Assembly (NCBI RefSeq): GCF_016583765.1
Contig: NZ_NRRR01000002.1
Location: 186,001 to 250,000, forward strand
DNA length: 64,000 bases
From: Chromatium weissei
GTDB lineage: Bacteria > Pseudomonadota > Gammaproteobacteria > Chromatiales > Chromatiaceae
Reading direction: 5' to 3'
Below are positions 36,365 through 46,485 of the stretch, piece after piece. The notes beneath the pieces were generated by a model. The model worked only from the letters and a program-made list of their open reading frames with translations. It was not told where the DNA came from and made no database searches. Every line of letters begins with the position of its first letter. Within the stretch, counting starts at the first letter, position 1. The translations under genes and the position numbers were made by a program.

Positions 36365-39300
36365 ATGTCGATTTTGGTTGCGCTCAATCACAAAACCGAA
36401 TACCAATTTGATCGTTCGGTCAATCTTTCACCGCATGTGGTGCGCTTGCGTCCAGCGCCCCATTGCCGCACTGCCATTCGTTCTTATTCACTTAAAATCG
36501 AACCCGCAGAACATTTTATCAATTGGCAACAAGACGCTTATGGCAATTATTTAGCGCGGCTCGTATTTCCCGAAAAGACGCGCAAATTGTCGATTGAAGT
36601 CGATGTTATCGCCGAGATGATTACGATCAATCCCTTTGATTTCTTTCTCGAAGATGATGCGTTTTATTATCCGTTCAAATACGAACCGGAATTGCGTAAA
36701 GAATTGTCGCCTTATTTAGAACTCACTGAAGGTGGCCCGCTATTGCGCAAATGGTTAACCGGCGTGAATCGTAAACGCCGCGAGACGGTTTATTTTCTGG
36801 TTGATTTGAATCAGCGATTGCAACAGGACATCGGTTATGTGATTCGATTGGAGCCGGGCGTGCAGACTTGCGAGCGAACGCTTGGCAGTGGCAAGGGTTC
36901 GTGCCGCGATACCGGCTGGCTATTGGTGCAGATTTTGCGCCATCTTGGACTGGCGGCGCGGTTTGTCTCCGGTTATTTGGTGCAGTTGACGGCGGATGTG
37001 AAATCGCTCGATGGCCCGTCCGGCACGGAAAAAGATTTCACTGATTTACACGCGTGGGCGGAGGTTTATGTGCCCGGCGCGGGTTGGATCGGACTTGATC
37101 CGACTTCGGGGCTGTTTGCCAGCGAGGGACACATTCCGCTGGCGTGTTCGCCCGCGCCGCGCAGTGCCGCGCCGATTACCGGTGCGACCGATAAATGTGA
37201 AGTGGAGTTTTATTTTCACAATGAAATCAGTCGTATCCATGAAGACCCGCGTGTCACCAAACCGTACACGCCGGAGCAATGGGCGGCAATTGAGGCGCTC
37301 GGTCATCAGGTTGACGCTGAATTGGTTGCCAACGATGTGCGTTTGACGATGGGCGGCGAGCCGACTTTTGTGTCGATTGACGACATGGACGGTGCGGAAT
37401 GGAACATCGACGCGCTCGGCCCGACGAAAAAACCGTTGGCTGAAGATTTGATGCGGCGCTTGAAAAATCATTTTGCACCGGGCGGATTGCTCCACATCGG
37501 GCAAGGCAAATGGTATCCGGGCGAGCAGTTGCCGCGCTGGGCGCTGTCCTGTTATTGGCGTAAAGATGGCGTTCCGGTGTGGCGCGATTCGGCGCTGTTT
37601 AGTCAAGAAAATCAAACATATGGACACACTGCCGTCGATGCCGAGCGGTTTATTCACACGCTCGCCAGTCATCTCGGAGTCGATTTCAATCACGCCGCGC
37701 CAGCGTATGAAGACGTTTGGTATTACCTGTGGCGCGAGGCGCGGCTGCCGGTCAACGTCAATCCGTTGGATAACAAACTGAAAAATCCCAATGAACGTCA
37801 ACGCATTGCGCGGCTGTTCGATGCCGGTTTGAACCAAATTGCGGGGTTTGTGTTGCCGCTGCGCTGGTGGGGATTTGGCGCGACCGGCAGTTGGAAAAGC
37901 GGACGCTGGGCGCTCCGCGACGGCAATCTGTTTTTAATTCCCGGTGATTCGCCGCTCGGTTTGCGCTTGCCGCTCGATGCGCTGCCCTATGTGCCAAATG
38001 CAGAATTAGATCAAGTACCTGAACGCAATCCGCTCGAACCCGTCGCGCCGCTGCGGTCGCCATTTGATGAAGTGGCGCGGCGTTACAGTCACCGCGGAAC
38101 GCCAACTTCAACACCAGAAATTCCGTTTCAGCGCCAGCAAATTGCGCTGCCCGATGACGTGTCTCCGGAGTTGATTCGCACCGCGCTCTGCATCGAACCG
38201 CGTGATGGACGGCTGTATTGCTTCATGCCGCCGTTGACGCATTTGGAGCACTGGCTAGATTTGGTCATGTGTATTGAAGACACGGCAGCAGAATTGAAAT
38301 TGCCAATCATCATCGAAGGCTATGAACCGCCGCGTGATCCGCGTCTGCAAAAACTGGCGGTGACACCCGACCCCGGCGTGATTGAAGTCAACATTCATCC
38401 GGCGGAAAGTTGGAATGCGCTGGTGCGCGATACGCGAATTCTGTACGAAGAAGCGCGGCTGGCGCGGCTCGGCACGGAGAAATTCATGCTGGACGGACGA
38501 CACACCGGCACGGGCGGCGGCAATCACGTCACGCTCGGCGGCGCGACACCGGCGGACAGTCCGCTGCTGCGTCGTCCTGATTTGGTGCAAAGTTTAATTG
38601 CGTATTGGCAGCATCATCCGAGTTTATCGTATTTGTTTTCGGGATTATTTATTGGCCCGACCAGTCAAGCGCCACGCGTTGATGAAGCCCGCGATGATCG
38701 TTTATACGAATTAGAAATTGCATTTCAACAGATGCCGACGGGCGCAATTCCACAACCTTGGCTTGTTGATCGTATTCTGCGCAATCTATTAACCGATGTC
38801 ACCGGCAATACGCATCGCACCGAGTTTTGTATTGACAAACTCTATTCGCCAGACAGCGCCGCTGGGCGACAGGGTTTAGTGGAATTTCGCGGATTTGAAA
38901 TGCCGCCGCATTATCAAATGAGTTTGGCGCAATTGCTATTATTGCGGACACTTGTCGCACGGTTTTGGCAAGAACCCTATACGCGCAAACCAATACGCTG
39001 GGGCACGGAATTACATGACCGTTTTCTATTGCCGCATTTTGCGCGTTTAGATTTTGAAGACGTGATTTGCGACATACGCCGCGCTGGTTATTCAATTGAA
39101 AGCGCGTGGTTTGAACCGTTTTTTGAATTTCGATTTCCGCATTACGGCGATCTCGTCACTGCCGAGGGCATTCATTTGGAATTGCGCGCTGCAATTGAAC
39201 CTTGGCATGTGCTGGGCGAAGAAGTCACGGCGCAGGGCACGTCGCGTTTCGTCGACAGTTCAGTGGAACGAATGCAGGTGAAAATCAATGGCTTAGTCGG

Positions 39301-39685
39301 TGATCGGCATGTTTTGGTGTGCAACGGACGGCGCGTGCCGCTGCGCGCAACCGGACGCAAAGCAGAATTTGTCGCTGGCATTCGGTTCAAAGCGTGGAAT
39401 CCGCCGTCGGGTTTACATCCGACTATTCCCGCGCATAACCCGTTGATTTTTGAGATTGTTGATGCGTGGAATCGGCGCAGTCTCGGCGGTTGCACCTATC
39501 ACGTCGTGCATCCGGGCGGACGCAGCGAATCGAGTTTTCCAGTGAACAGTTATGAAGCGGAAAGTCGGCGAATTGCGCGGTTTCGCGTCATGGGACACAC
39601 GGCAGGAGTGATTGATTTGCCGCCAGAATTACCGGCGGGCGAGCATCCGTATACGTTGGATTTACGGTATCAACCGCGCTGTTAA
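36365..39685 (+). CDS. Transglutaminase-like protease/amidoligase fusion (DUF2126)
   Basis: 1106 residues. An N-terminal transglutaminase beta domain (about 1-130) is followed by the transglutaminase core with catalytic Cys180 in GSGKGSCRDTGWL, His near 228 in DLHAWAEVY and Asp in GLDPTSG. The large C-terminal half is the DUF2126 circularly arranged amidoligase-like region (LTMGGEPTFVSIDDMDG, HTGTGGGNHVTLGG, TEFCIDKLYSPDS). Homologues occur with alpha-E and proteasome-like genes and are proposed to modify peptides; the substrate is unknown. Stands alone here. Start ATG at 36365 with AAGGAA upstream. Confidence 0.93.
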   Translation: MSILVALNHKTEYQFDRSVNLSPHVVRLRPAPHCRTAIRSYSLKIEPAEHFINWQQDAYGNYLARLVFPEKTRKLSIEVDVIAEMITINPFDFFLEDDAFYYPFKYEPELRKELSPYLELTEGGPLLRKWLTGVNRKRRETVYFLVDLNQRLQQDIGYVIRLEPGVQTCERTLGSGKGSCRDTGWLLVQILRHLGLAARFVSGYLVQLTADVKSLDGPSGTEKDFTDLHAWAEVYVPGAGWIGLDPTSGLFASEGHIPLACSPAPRSAAPITGATDKCEVEFYFHNEISRIHEDPRVTKPYTPEQWAAIEALGHQVDAELVANDVRLTMGGEPTFVSIDDMDGAEWNIDALGPTKKPLAEDLMRRLKNHFAPGGLLHIGQGKWYPGEQLPRWALSCYWRKDGVPVWRDSALFSQENQTYGHTAVDAERFIHTLASHLGVDFNHAAPAYEDVWYYLWREARLPVNVNPLDNKLKNPNERQRIARLFDAGLNQIAGFVLPLRWWGFGATGSWKSGRWALRDGNLFLIPGDSPLGLRLPLDALPYVPNAELDQVPERNPLEPVAPLRSPFDEVARRYSHRGTPTSTPEIPFQRQQIALPDDVSPELIRTALCIEPRDGRLYCFMPPLTHLEHWLDLVMCIEDTAAELKLPIIIEGYEPPRDPRLQKLAVTPDPGVIEVNIHPAESWNALVRDTRILYEEARLARLGTEKFMLDGRHTGTGGGNHVTLGGATPADSPLLRRPDLVQSLIAYWQHHPSLSYLFSGLFIGPTSQAPRVDEARDDRLYELEIAFQQMPTGAIPQPWLVDRILRNLLTDVTGNTHRTEFCIDKLYSPDSAAGRQGLVEFRGFEMPPHYQMSLAQLLLLRTLVARFWQEPYTRKPIRWGTELHDRFLLPHFARLDFEDVICDIRRAGYSIESAWFEPFFEFRFPHYGDLVTAEGIHLELRAAIEPWHVLGEEVTAQGTSRFVDSSVERMQVKINGLVGDRHVLVCNGRRVPLRATGRKAEFVAGIRFKAWNPPSGLHPTIPAHNPLIFEIVDAWNRRSLGGCTYHVVHPGGRSESSFPVNSYEAESRRIARFRVMGHTAGVIDLPPELPAGEHPYTLDLRYQPRC

Positions 39686-39698
39686 TTCGTATTTTAAT

Positions 39699-39725
39699 AG
39701 CGGCAGCAATCGCACTGCTGCCGCT
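39699..39725. terminator. Bidirectional terminator between the DUF2126 and hemerythrin genes
   Basis: Ten perfect pairs (AGCGGCAGCA with TGCTGCCGCT) around the loop ATCGCAC, between two convergent genes, flanked by A/T-rich sequence on both sides. Confidence 0.75.
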
Positions 39726-39730
39726 GTTAA

Positions 39731-40162
39731 TTATTTCGCAATTGCACTTAAATCACTCACGCCCTTTGATTTTACATGCAGTGAATACAGCATATCTTCA
39801 TCCGCAATATGATCAATTAACCAATCCTGCGTAATATCCAAAGCGCGATCCGCCAACGCCTGACTCGGGCCGAACATCATCAAATCATTTTCCAATTCAT
39901 CTAAACGCCGAAAAAAACTCGCATGAAGCATTAAATGCTCTTTCAAACCGGGATATTCATGTTTGCGCATAAATTCCACTTCAGTTTGAAAATGCTCTTC
40001 GGCGTAATTGCGCATAAACGCCATTGCATCTTCAACCGCGTTTTTACCTTCGCGCTCTAAAATATCGTCATATAAACGATGCGCGGCCGCGAAAAACTTT
40101 TGATGTTGCGCATCAATATCCGCAATGCCAATGCTATAAATTTCTGACCATTCTCTTAACAT
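39731..40162 (-). CDS. Bacteriohemerythrin
   Basis: 143-residue single-domain oxygen-binding protein. All di-iron ligands are present with canonical spacing: H20, H57, E61, H76, H80, H118 and D123 (motifs IDAQH, EEHFQTE, KEHLMLH, DHIADED). In microaerophilic or facultative bacteria these proteins deliver or scavenge O2. It is monocistronic between terminators and glnD. A role in protecting anaerobic pigment synthesis from oxygen would be inference only. Confidence 0.95.
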   Translation of the reverse strand: MLREWSEIYSIGIADIDAQHQKFFAAAHRLYDDILEREGKNAVEDAMAFMRNYAEEHFQTEVEFMRKHEYPGLKEHLMLHASFFRRLDELENDLMMFGPSQALADRALDITQDWLIDHIADEDMLYSLHVKSKGVSDLSAIAK

Positions 40163-40220
40163 TTTGCAATTTCCAAATGGGTGTCACGAATTGTGTATAT
40201 GGCGATCTTGCAATGACGAA

Positions 40221-42863
40221 TCAACGCGGCACGGTGAGACTTTCTAATCGGTCGTGAATAGCGCGGCGTAAACAGGTCAACGCCGTTTCGCAGGTAATTG
40301 GTGTCGCGTCGCCATTGGTAATGAAAAACACGTCTTCAACCTCCGCGCCAACTGTAGCGATTTTGGCGTTTTGCAATCGAATGCCGCATTGCTGAAATAC
40401 CGCGCCGACCTCAGCAAGAATACCGGGGCGATCCAATGTCGTTAATCGCATGATCGTGCGTTGATTCGATTCATCAATTGCAAAACTGACGCGAGTTTCA
40501 ATCGGAAAATGGCGATGACGACGTGATGCAGCGCGAGCCACTGCAATGCGTGTTTCCGGTTGGGCAGCAATAATTGCGGCTAATTTGGTGCGAATTTCCG
40601 CCATGCGATGCGCGTCATTGATCGGTGTTCCATCTTGATCAAGCACCTGATAACTATTGATTGCCATGCCGTCGCTGGTGGTCATCACGCGTGCATCCAT
40701 GACGCTTAATCCGCGCTGATCCAATAATGCGGTGGTATGTGCGAATAGATTGGAACGGTCGACGGTGTAAATAAAAATCTCGGTCGCGCCGCGCATTGTC
40801 ACCGGACGAATCACAATCAACGGCAAATGCGTGGAATCGGCAGCGAGAATTTGCCGCGTTTGCCATGCGATTTCATCCGGCGAATGGTGCAGAAAAAAAT
40901 CCACACTGAATTTTCGCCACAACGCCGCACAAGCCGTTGAATCACCGCCATAACGCGCCACCAAGCGCACCGCTTCTGCCTGCTTTTGTGCGATCAATTC
41001 ATCTTGCGCTTGCGGATTATCCAAACCACGCAGCAACGCTCGCCGCGTGCTTTGATACAGCTCGCGCAGCAGCGCATCCATCCAGCCATTCCAACGGTCG
41101 GGATTGGTGGCGCGAGCATCAGCAACGGTGAGTAAATACAGATAATCCAACCGCATCGAATCGCCGATTTTCTCGGCAAATGCTTGAATCACTTCAGGAT
41201 CGCTGATGTCTTTGCGCTGGGCAGTCATCGACATCACCAGATGCTGCTCGACCAGCCACGCGACCAAACGGGTGTCGAATTCGCTCAAACCATGCACTTG
41301 ACAAAAGTTCCAGACATCTCGCGCGCCGAGCGTTGAATGATCGCCGCCGCGTCCTTTGGCGATGTCGTGAAATAATCCGGCGAGATACAGCAATTCAAGT
41401 TTAGGAATACGCCGACCAACCGCACTACACAGCGGAAATTCATCGTCATGCAGCGGACTAGTAAAACGCCGCAGATTGCGCACCAACATCAATGTGTGTT
41501 CATCAACGGTATACACATGCAGCAAATCGTATTGCATTCGCCCAACGATATTGGCAAATGCCGGAATATACGCAGCGAGAACGCCATAACGATTCATACG
41601 GCGAATGGCATCGGTAACACCCAATGGCTCGCGCAGAATTTCCATAAAGAGGCTGCGAGCGCGCAGATCAGCACGAAAACGCTCATCAATGCGATGGCGA
41701 TTTTCACGAATTAACCGAATGGTGCTGGCGCGAACACCGCGCAATTCAGAACGGGTTTGTAATAAATGAAAGATTTCTAATAACGCAATTGGTGTGCGTT
41801 GAAATACATTTGGTGCGGTGACTTCTAAATAACCGCTGCGCGATTGAAAGCGTTTGTTAATAGGCTGCGGAGAAACTTCGGCATCGTGCAATAAAATTGC
41901 TTCTCGAAACAATTGCAGCAGCATTTCATTCAAACGATTGAGTTCCTGCACTGTGCGGTAATACTGCTGCATGAATTGCTCAACCGCGAGATTATTTGGC
42001 CCATCGCAAAAACCGAATTGCTCGGCCAGCGTGCGTTGATAATCAAATAACAGCCGATCTTCATGCCGTCCGGTTAATTGATGTAATGCAAAACGAATAC
42101 GCCACAGCAAGAGTTGCCCATCATGTAATGCTTGATGTTCGGCTTCGGTGAGAAAGCCGTGATTGACCAAATCGTGCAGCGTTTCCGCAGCGAAATGGCG
42201 TTTGGCGACCCAGCCGATCATTTGAATGTCGCGCAATCCGCCGGGATTTTCTTTGATGTTCGGTTCGAGGTTGTAAGCCGTGCCGCCGTATTTCTGCCAG
42301 CGGGCGCATTGCTCCTCGGTTTTGGCGGCAAAAAACTGCTCGCTATTCCACAGGCGTTCCGGTGCGGTGGCTTCGCGCATCTGTTCAAACAATGCCGGAT
42401 TGCCGCACAGCCAGCGTGCTTCGAGCAGATTGGTAATGACGGTGACATCTTTGGCGGATTCCGCTACGCACTCGGTGACGGTGCGCACGCTGTGACCGAT
42501 GTCAAGCCGCAAATCCCATAACAGCGTAATCAATCGCTCCAACGCCTCTTGCAGCGCCGCATCAATTTCCGGTTCGAGCAGAATCAAAATGTCGATGTCG
42601 GAAGCGGGTTGCAGCTCCTGCCGTCCGTAACCGCCGACGGCAATCAGCGCGGCAGCCTGCGTGTCACCGCAGAAGTCGCACCAAATTTGACGTAGCACGA
42701 CATCAATTTGTTGACTGCGCTGGCGCACCAGCGTTGTGACGGGAACACCCTGATTAAATTGCTGAAATAGCGCCTGTTGATCGGCGCGAAGACGTTCTCG
42801 ATAAGCGGTGAGTGAATGAATCACGGTGAAGGCGCGGGAATCAGAACGCGGCGAATTGCTCAT
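40221..42863 (-). CDS. glnD: Bifunctional uridylyltransferase/uridylyl-removing enzyme GlnD
   Basis: Nitrogen sensor that uridylylates PII when glutamine is low and removes UMP when it is high. 880 residues: nucleotidyltransferase domain with GGYGRQELQPASDIDILIL (about residue 72), the central helical domain with GGLRDIQMIGW, an HD phosphohydrolase domain with LFHDIAKGRGGDHS (about 510) and two C-terminal ACT domains (about 700-870, TLDRPGILAEVGAVFQQCGI). Its ATG overlaps the map stop by four bases, the standard gammaproteobacterial map-glnD coupling. Confidence 0.97.
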   Translation of the reverse strand: MSNSPRSDSRAFTVIHSLTAYRERLRADQQALFQQFNQGVPVTTLVRQRSQQIDVVLRQIWCDFCGDTQAAALIAVGGYGRQELQPASDIDILILLEPEIDAALQEALERLITLLWDLRLDIGHSVRTVTECVAESAKDVTVITNLLEARWLCGNPALFEQMREATAPERLWNSEQFFAAKTEEQCARWQKYGGTAYNLEPNIKENPGGLRDIQMIGWVAKRHFAAETLHDLVNHGFLTEAEHQALHDGQLLLWRIRFALHQLTGRHEDRLLFDYQRTLAEQFGFCDGPNNLAVEQFMQQYYRTVQELNRLNEMLLQLFREAILLHDAEVSPQPINKRFQSRSGYLEVTAPNVFQRTPIALLEIFHLLQTRSELRGVRASTIRLIRENRHRIDERFRADLRARSLFMEILREPLGVTDAIRRMNRYGVLAAYIPAFANIVGRMQYDLLHVYTVDEHTLMLVRNLRRFTSPLHDDEFPLCSAVGRRIPKLELLYLAGLFHDIAKGRGGDHSTLGARDVWNFCQVHGLSEFDTRLVAWLVEQHLVMSMTAQRKDISDPEVIQAFAEKIGDSMRLDYLYLLTVADARATNPDRWNGWMDALLRELYQSTRRALLRGLDNPQAQDELIAQKQAEAVRLVARYGGDSTACAALWRKFSVDFFLHHSPDEIAWQTRQILAADSTHLPLIVIRPVTMRGATEIFIYTVDRSNLFAHTTALLDQRGLSVMDARVMTTSDGMAINSYQVLDQDGTPINDAHRMAEIRTKLAAIIAAQPETRIAVARAASRRHRHFPIETRVSFAIDESNQRTIMRLTTLDRPGILAEVGAVFQQCGIRLQNAKIATVGAEVEDVFFITNGDATPITCETALTCLRRAIHDRLESLTVPR

Positions 42864-43639
42864 GGTGACGGAGAATCATCGCGTTCCTCGGCACGAAGCG
42901 TCAGAATTTCGTGTCCATCGGGCGTGACCAGCACGGTGTGTTCCCACTGCGCCGAGAGACTGCGATCTTTGGTGATAACCGTCCAGCCATCCGGCAGCAC
43001 CTTGATGTAGCGTTTACCCGCATTGACCATCGGCTCCACCGTGAAACACATGCCCGCCTCCAACACCAATCCGTCACCGGGTTTGCCGTAATGCAGCACC
43101 TGCGGCTCTTCGTGAAACTCGCGCCCGATGCCGTGACCGCAGTATTCGCGCACCACCGAATAACCCTGTTTTTCGACAAACTTTTGAATGGCATGACCAA
43201 TGTCACCGAGCGTTGCGCCCGGACGAATCACCGCAATTCCCAACTGCATTGCCTGCTGCGTGACTGTCACCAGCCGTCGCGCCAGCACCGAGGGTTCTCC
43301 GACAAAGAACATTTTGCTGGTATCACCGTGATAACCATCTTTAATGACCGTAATGTCGATATTGATGACATCGCCTTTTTTCAGACGCTTGCCATTGGGA
43401 ATGCCATGACACACCTGATGATTGATTGAGGTGCAAATGGCTTTGGGAAAACCGCGATAATTCAACGGCGCGGCAATGGCTCCCTGCTCGGTGATATAGC
43501 GATGACAACATTGATCCAGTTCATCGGTGGTCACGCCGGGCTGCACATACGGCTCAATCATATCGAGCACATCAGCAGCCAAGCGACCGGCAATGCGCAT
43601 TCCTTCGATTGCCTCCGGCGTTTTAATTTGCACACTCAT
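42860..43639 (-). CDS. map: Methionine aminopeptidase, type I
   Basis: Removes the initiator methionine from nascent proteins. 259 residues; metal ligands are visible in NIDITVIKDGYHGDTSKMF (two Asp), CGHGIGREFHEEP (His), MCFTVEPMVN (Glu) and SAQWEHTVLV (Glu). The frame continues upstream to 43795, but MSVQIKTPEAIEGMRIAGRLAA is the family N-terminus, so the start is 43639. Divergent from rpsB across a 330-base regulatory gap and coupled to glnD downstream. Confidence 0.97.
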   Translation of the reverse strand: MSVQIKTPEAIEGMRIAGRLAADVLDMIEPYVQPGVTTDELDQCCHRYITEQGAIAAPLNYRGFPKAICTSINHQVCHGIPNGKRLKKGDVINIDITVIKDGYHGDTSKMFFVGEPSVLARRLVTVTQQAMQLGIAVIRPGATLGDIGHAIQKFVEKQGYSVVREYCGHGIGREFHEEPQVLHYGKPGDGLVLEAGMCFTVEPMVNAGKRYIKVLPDGWTVITKDRSLSAQWEHTVLVTPDGHEILTLRAEERDDSPSP

Positions 43640-43793
43640 CGTTGGTTTAGAAGCATCCACGTCATGTTTTATGAAAAATCGAATGAGAAAGCCGGACAAT
43701 TGCCCGTATTGAGTTGAGCATGGTATAAAACGCCGCGCAGCGCCGCAATCAACGCCAATACCCTCGTTTGTGATGATTGTGACCAGAATACTC

Positions 43794-43817
43794 AAGCGAA
43801 AAACTCGTTTTTCGCTT
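43794..43817. promoter_or_regulatory. 24-base palindrome upstream of rpsB and map
   Basis: AAGCGAAAAAC and its exact complement GTTTTTCGCTT are separated by only TC. The two-base centre makes it more like a protein-binding operator than an RNA hairpin. It lies about 155 bases from both start codons. Function unknown. Confidence 0.4.
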
Positions 43818-43869
43818 TATTTTTATACGCATTTAGCGCACGTCGCGTGGATTGCGATCACCGTCCACA

Positions 43870-43933
43870 CACGCATCGACACATGTGACCGGGTGCCTTG
43901 AGATTTAACTCAGGTTGTCACGTGGGATGCGTG
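43870..43933 (+). promoter_or_regulatory. Structured rpsB mRNA leader (probable S2 autoregulatory site)
   Basis: An outer stem CACGCATC (43870-43877) with GATGCGTG (43926-43933) is eight perfect pairs. Inside it GTGAC pairs with GTCAC, and CCTTGAG pairs with CTCAGG around one bulge. Such a nested leader ahead of rpsB-tsf fits the known S2-mediated autogenous control in gammaproteobacteria; the exact match to that RNA family was not tested. Confidence 0.5.
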
Positions 43934-43969
43934 GAGGCCTCAACCCAAACCATTTAGGAAATCAGAATT

Positions 43970-44713
43970 ATGAGTAATGTCACCATGCGCCAGATGCTGG
44001 AAGCCGGTGTCCATTTTGGCCACCAGACCCGCTACTGGAATCCCAAGATGGGCGCGTTCATCTTCGGGCATCGCAACAAGATTCACATCGTCAACTTGGA
44101 AAAGACGCTGCCACTGTATCAGGACGCTGTCAATTTCATGGGGACGCTCGCTGCCAACGGCGGCAAAGTATTGTTTGTTGGTACAAAACGCGCCGCTCGG
44201 GACGCAATTCGGGATGAGGCGGCGCGCTGCGGAATGCCCTTTGTCAATCACCGCTGGCTGGGCGGCATGTTGACCAACTTCAAAACCATTCGCCAATCGG
44301 TCAAGCGGCTGAAAGAGTTAGAAGCCATGTTTGAAACTGGCACCATCGACCGTTTCAACAAAAAGGAAGCACTCGGTTTATCCCGTGAACGCGCCAAGTT
44401 GGAACAGAGTCTCGGCGGTATCAAAAACATGGACGGGCTGCCAGACGCGATGTTTGTCATTGATGTCGGTCACGAAAAGATCGCCGTCACCGAGGCCAAC
44501 AAGCTCGGTATTCCGGTCATCGGCGTGGTGGATACCAACAACGATCCCAGCAATGTCGATTACGTGATTCCCGGCAATGACGACGCGATTCGCGCTGTGC
44601 AGCTTTACATCGCTGGCGCGGCAGATGCGATTCTCGACGGACGCAGCACGGCTGCGGCAATGGTTGGACGTGGCGATCCGATCATCATGGAAGCCAGCGC
44701 CGAGCGCGAATAA
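43970..44713 (+). CDS. rpsB: 30S ribosomal protein S2
   Basis: 247 residues; start of the rpsB-tsf-pyrH-frr block. Begins [27 protein letters not shown] (family form is [15 protein letters not shown]), followed by [39 protein letters not shown] and [20 protein letters not shown]. Complete and normal length. Preceded by TTAGGAAA and a structured leader. Confidence 0.98.
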   Translation: MSNVTMRQMLEAGVHFGHQTRYWNPKMGAFIFGHRNKIHIVNLEKTLPLYQDAVNFMGTLAANGGKVLFVGTKRAARDAIRDEAARCGMPFVNHRWLGGMLTNFKTIRQSVKRLKELEAMFETGTIDRFNKKEALGLSRERAKLEQSLGGIKNMDGLPDAMFVIDVGHEKIAVTEANKLGIPVIGVVDTNNDPSNVDYVIPGNDDAIRAVQLYIAGAADAILDGRSTAAAMVGRGDPIIMEASAERE

Positions 44714-44739
44714 CGCCAGTAAGTTGCTGATTTCAAAAA

Positions 44740-44761
44740 TCCCCTTCGTAAAACAAGGGGA
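44740..44761 (+). terminator. Hairpin between rpsB and tsf
   Basis: TCCCCTT (44740-44746) pairs with AAGGGGA (44755-44761) around an eight-base loop. The flanking AAATCCCC and AAGGGGAATT recall the C-rich repeat seen in menF and at polA, so it may be a decayed copy. With no T-run it probably acts as an attenuator or processing site lowering tsf relative to rpsB. Confidence 0.45.
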
Positions 44762-44819
44762 ATTCAGGCACTCCTCAAATTCAGCACGTCAGCAGTCAAA
44801 CATTTAGTAAAGGTGAAAC

Positions 44820-45707
44820 ATGGCGATTACAGCCGCAATGGTTAAGGAACTGCGCGAGCGCACCGGCGTCGGCATGATGGAATGCAAAACCGCTCTCGTT
44901 GAAGCCAATGGCGACATCGAAGCCGCGATTGAAGCAATGCGTAAATCTGGTCAAGCCCGCGCTGCGAAAAAATCTGGGCGTATCGCCGCAGAAGGCGTGG
45001 TGATGATTCAAATCACCGCCGATCAAAAACGCGGCGTGTTGGTTGAAGTCAATTGCGAAACTGATTTCGTCGGTAAAGATGCTGGATTTGTCGCGTTTGC
45101 TGAAGCCGTCACTGCGACTGCATTGGCAAGCTCCGTCACGACCGTTGAAGAATTAGCCACACAACCGCTGGTCAACGATTCGGCAACCACCGTCAACGCA
45201 GCGCGTGAAGCGTTGATTGCCAAGATCGGCGAGAACATTCAGGTGCGGCGTTTGCAGCGGTTCGAGAGTGCGACCGGCGCGTTGCACAGCTATCGGCACG
45301 GCGTGCGCATCGGCGTGGTCGTGGAAATGGCGGGTGGTGACGCGGCGCTGGGACGTGATATTGCAATGCACGTTGCTGCCAGTACTCCGCTGTGTGTCAG
45401 TGCCGAGCAGGTTCCCGCTGAAACACTTGAAAAAGAAAAGGAAATTTTCATCGCGCAGGCGTTGGAAAGCGGCAAGAAACCGGAGATCGTCGAAAAGATG
45501 ATCGATGGTCGAATGCGCAAGTATTTGGAAGAAGTGACGCTGCTCGGTCAGCCGTTTGTGAAAGACCCCGAGCAGTCGGTAGAAAAACTGCTCAAACAGG
45601 CTGGCGCGACGGTGCTGGCATTTGCGCGAGTTGAAGTTGGCGAAGGCATTGAAAAGAAAACCGAAAACTTCGCTGAGGAAGTGATGGCGCAAGTGCGCGC
45701 CAGTTAG
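44820..45707 (+). CDS. tsf: Elongation factor Ts
   Basis: Guanine nucleotide exchange factor for EF-Tu. 295 residues: N-terminal UBA-like domain [20 protein letters not shown] with [13 protein letters not shown], then [16 protein letters not shown] and the core domain with [28 protein letters not shown] and [18 protein letters not shown]. Start ATG 44820 follows AAAGGTGA. Normal length. Confidence 0.98.
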   Translation: MAITAAMVKELRERTGVGMMECKTALVEANGDIEAAIEAMRKSGQARAAKKSGRIAAEGVVMIQITADQKRGVLVEVNCETDFVGKDAGFVAFAEAVTATALASSVTTVEELATQPLVNDSATTVNAAREALIAKIGENIQVRRLQRFESATGALHSYRHGVRIGVVVEMAGGDAALGRDIAMHVAASTPLCVSAEQVPAETLEKEKEIFIAQALESGKKPEIVEKMIDGRMRKYLEEVTLLGQPFVKDPEQSVEKLLKQAGATVLAFARVEVGEGIEKKTENFAEEVMAQVRAS

Positions 45708-45756
45708 GCAAACATCAGCGCCGCTCCTGCGTTCATCTCAATAGAGGTCATTCGTA

Positions 45757-46482
45757 ATGTCACAACCCGCTGTTTATCGTCGCATTCTGCTTAAACTCAG
45801 TGGCGAGGCGCTGATGGGCACGGGTACGGATGGCATTGATCCTGAAGTGCTTGACCGGTATGCGCGAGAGATTCGTGATCTGGTGGCGTTGAACGTGCAG
45901 GTGGCGCTGGTCATTGGCGGTGGCAATCTGTTTCGCGGCGCGGGTTTAGCGGCGCGAGGAATGGATCGCGTCACCGGCGATCACATGGGAATGCTCGCCA
46001 CCGTGATGAATGCGTTGGCGATGCAGGACGCGCTGGCGCGGTTGCAAGTGCCAGCACGAGTGCTGTCGGCGCTGCCCATCGCGCAAGTCTGCGAAAGTTA
46101 TGACCGGCGGCGGGCGCTGCGTCATCTCAATAAAGGTCGAGTCACGCTGCTGGCGGCGGGCACTGGCAATCCTTTTTTTACCACCGATTCGGCAGCGAGT
46201 TTGCGGGCGATTGAGATCGGCGCAGAGTTGCTGATTAAGGCCACCAAGGTAGACGGCATCTATTCCGCCGATCCGCTGCGCGATGCGACTGCGCTCCGTT
46301 ATTCGCGCATCAGTTACGCGCAGGTGTTGACGCTGGGGCTGCAAGTGATGGATACCACTGCCATCGTGTTATGCCGTGATCATCGAATGCCGTTGCGGGT
46401 GATGAACATCAATGAATTCGGTGCGTTACAGCGCCTGATTTGCGGCGAAGATATTGGCTCGTTAGTTGTCAGTGAGAATTGA
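45757..46482 (+). CDS. pyrH: Uridylate kinase
   Basis: Phosphorylates UMP to UDP as a hexamer. 241 residues with [63 protein letters not shown] and [10 protein letters not shown], all diagnostic of the bacterial amino-acid-kinase-type UMP kinase. Start ATG 45757 follows AGAGGT. frr begins three bases after its stop. Confidence 0.98.
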   Translation: MSQPAVYRRILLKLSGEALMGTGTDGIDPEVLDRYAREIRDLVALNVQVALVIGGGNLFRGAGLAARGMDRVTGDHMGMLATVMNALAMQDALARLQVPARVLSALPIAQVCESYDRRRALRHLNKGRVTLLAAGTGNPFFTTDSAASLRAIEIGAELLIKATKVDGIYSADPLRDATALRYSRISYAQVLTLGLQVMDTTAIVLCRDHRMPLRVMNINEFGALQRLICGEDIGSLVVSEN

Positions 46483-46485
46483 GCA

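Larger units (their letters stand above)
43640..43969. other. map-rpsB divergent intergenic region (330 bases)
   Basis: No gene is seen. It contains a 24-base perfect palindrome (43794-43817) followed on the plus strand by TATTTTTATAC, and the structured rpsB leader (43870-43933). Both map and rpsB promoters must lie here; no sigma-70 hexamer pair was convincing. Confidence 0.6.

Noticed and set aside
37046-37837. 263-codon minus-strand frame opposite the DUF2126 gene
   Set aside because: Lies wholly within the conserved transglutaminase/DUF2126 coding region and has shadow-frame composition.
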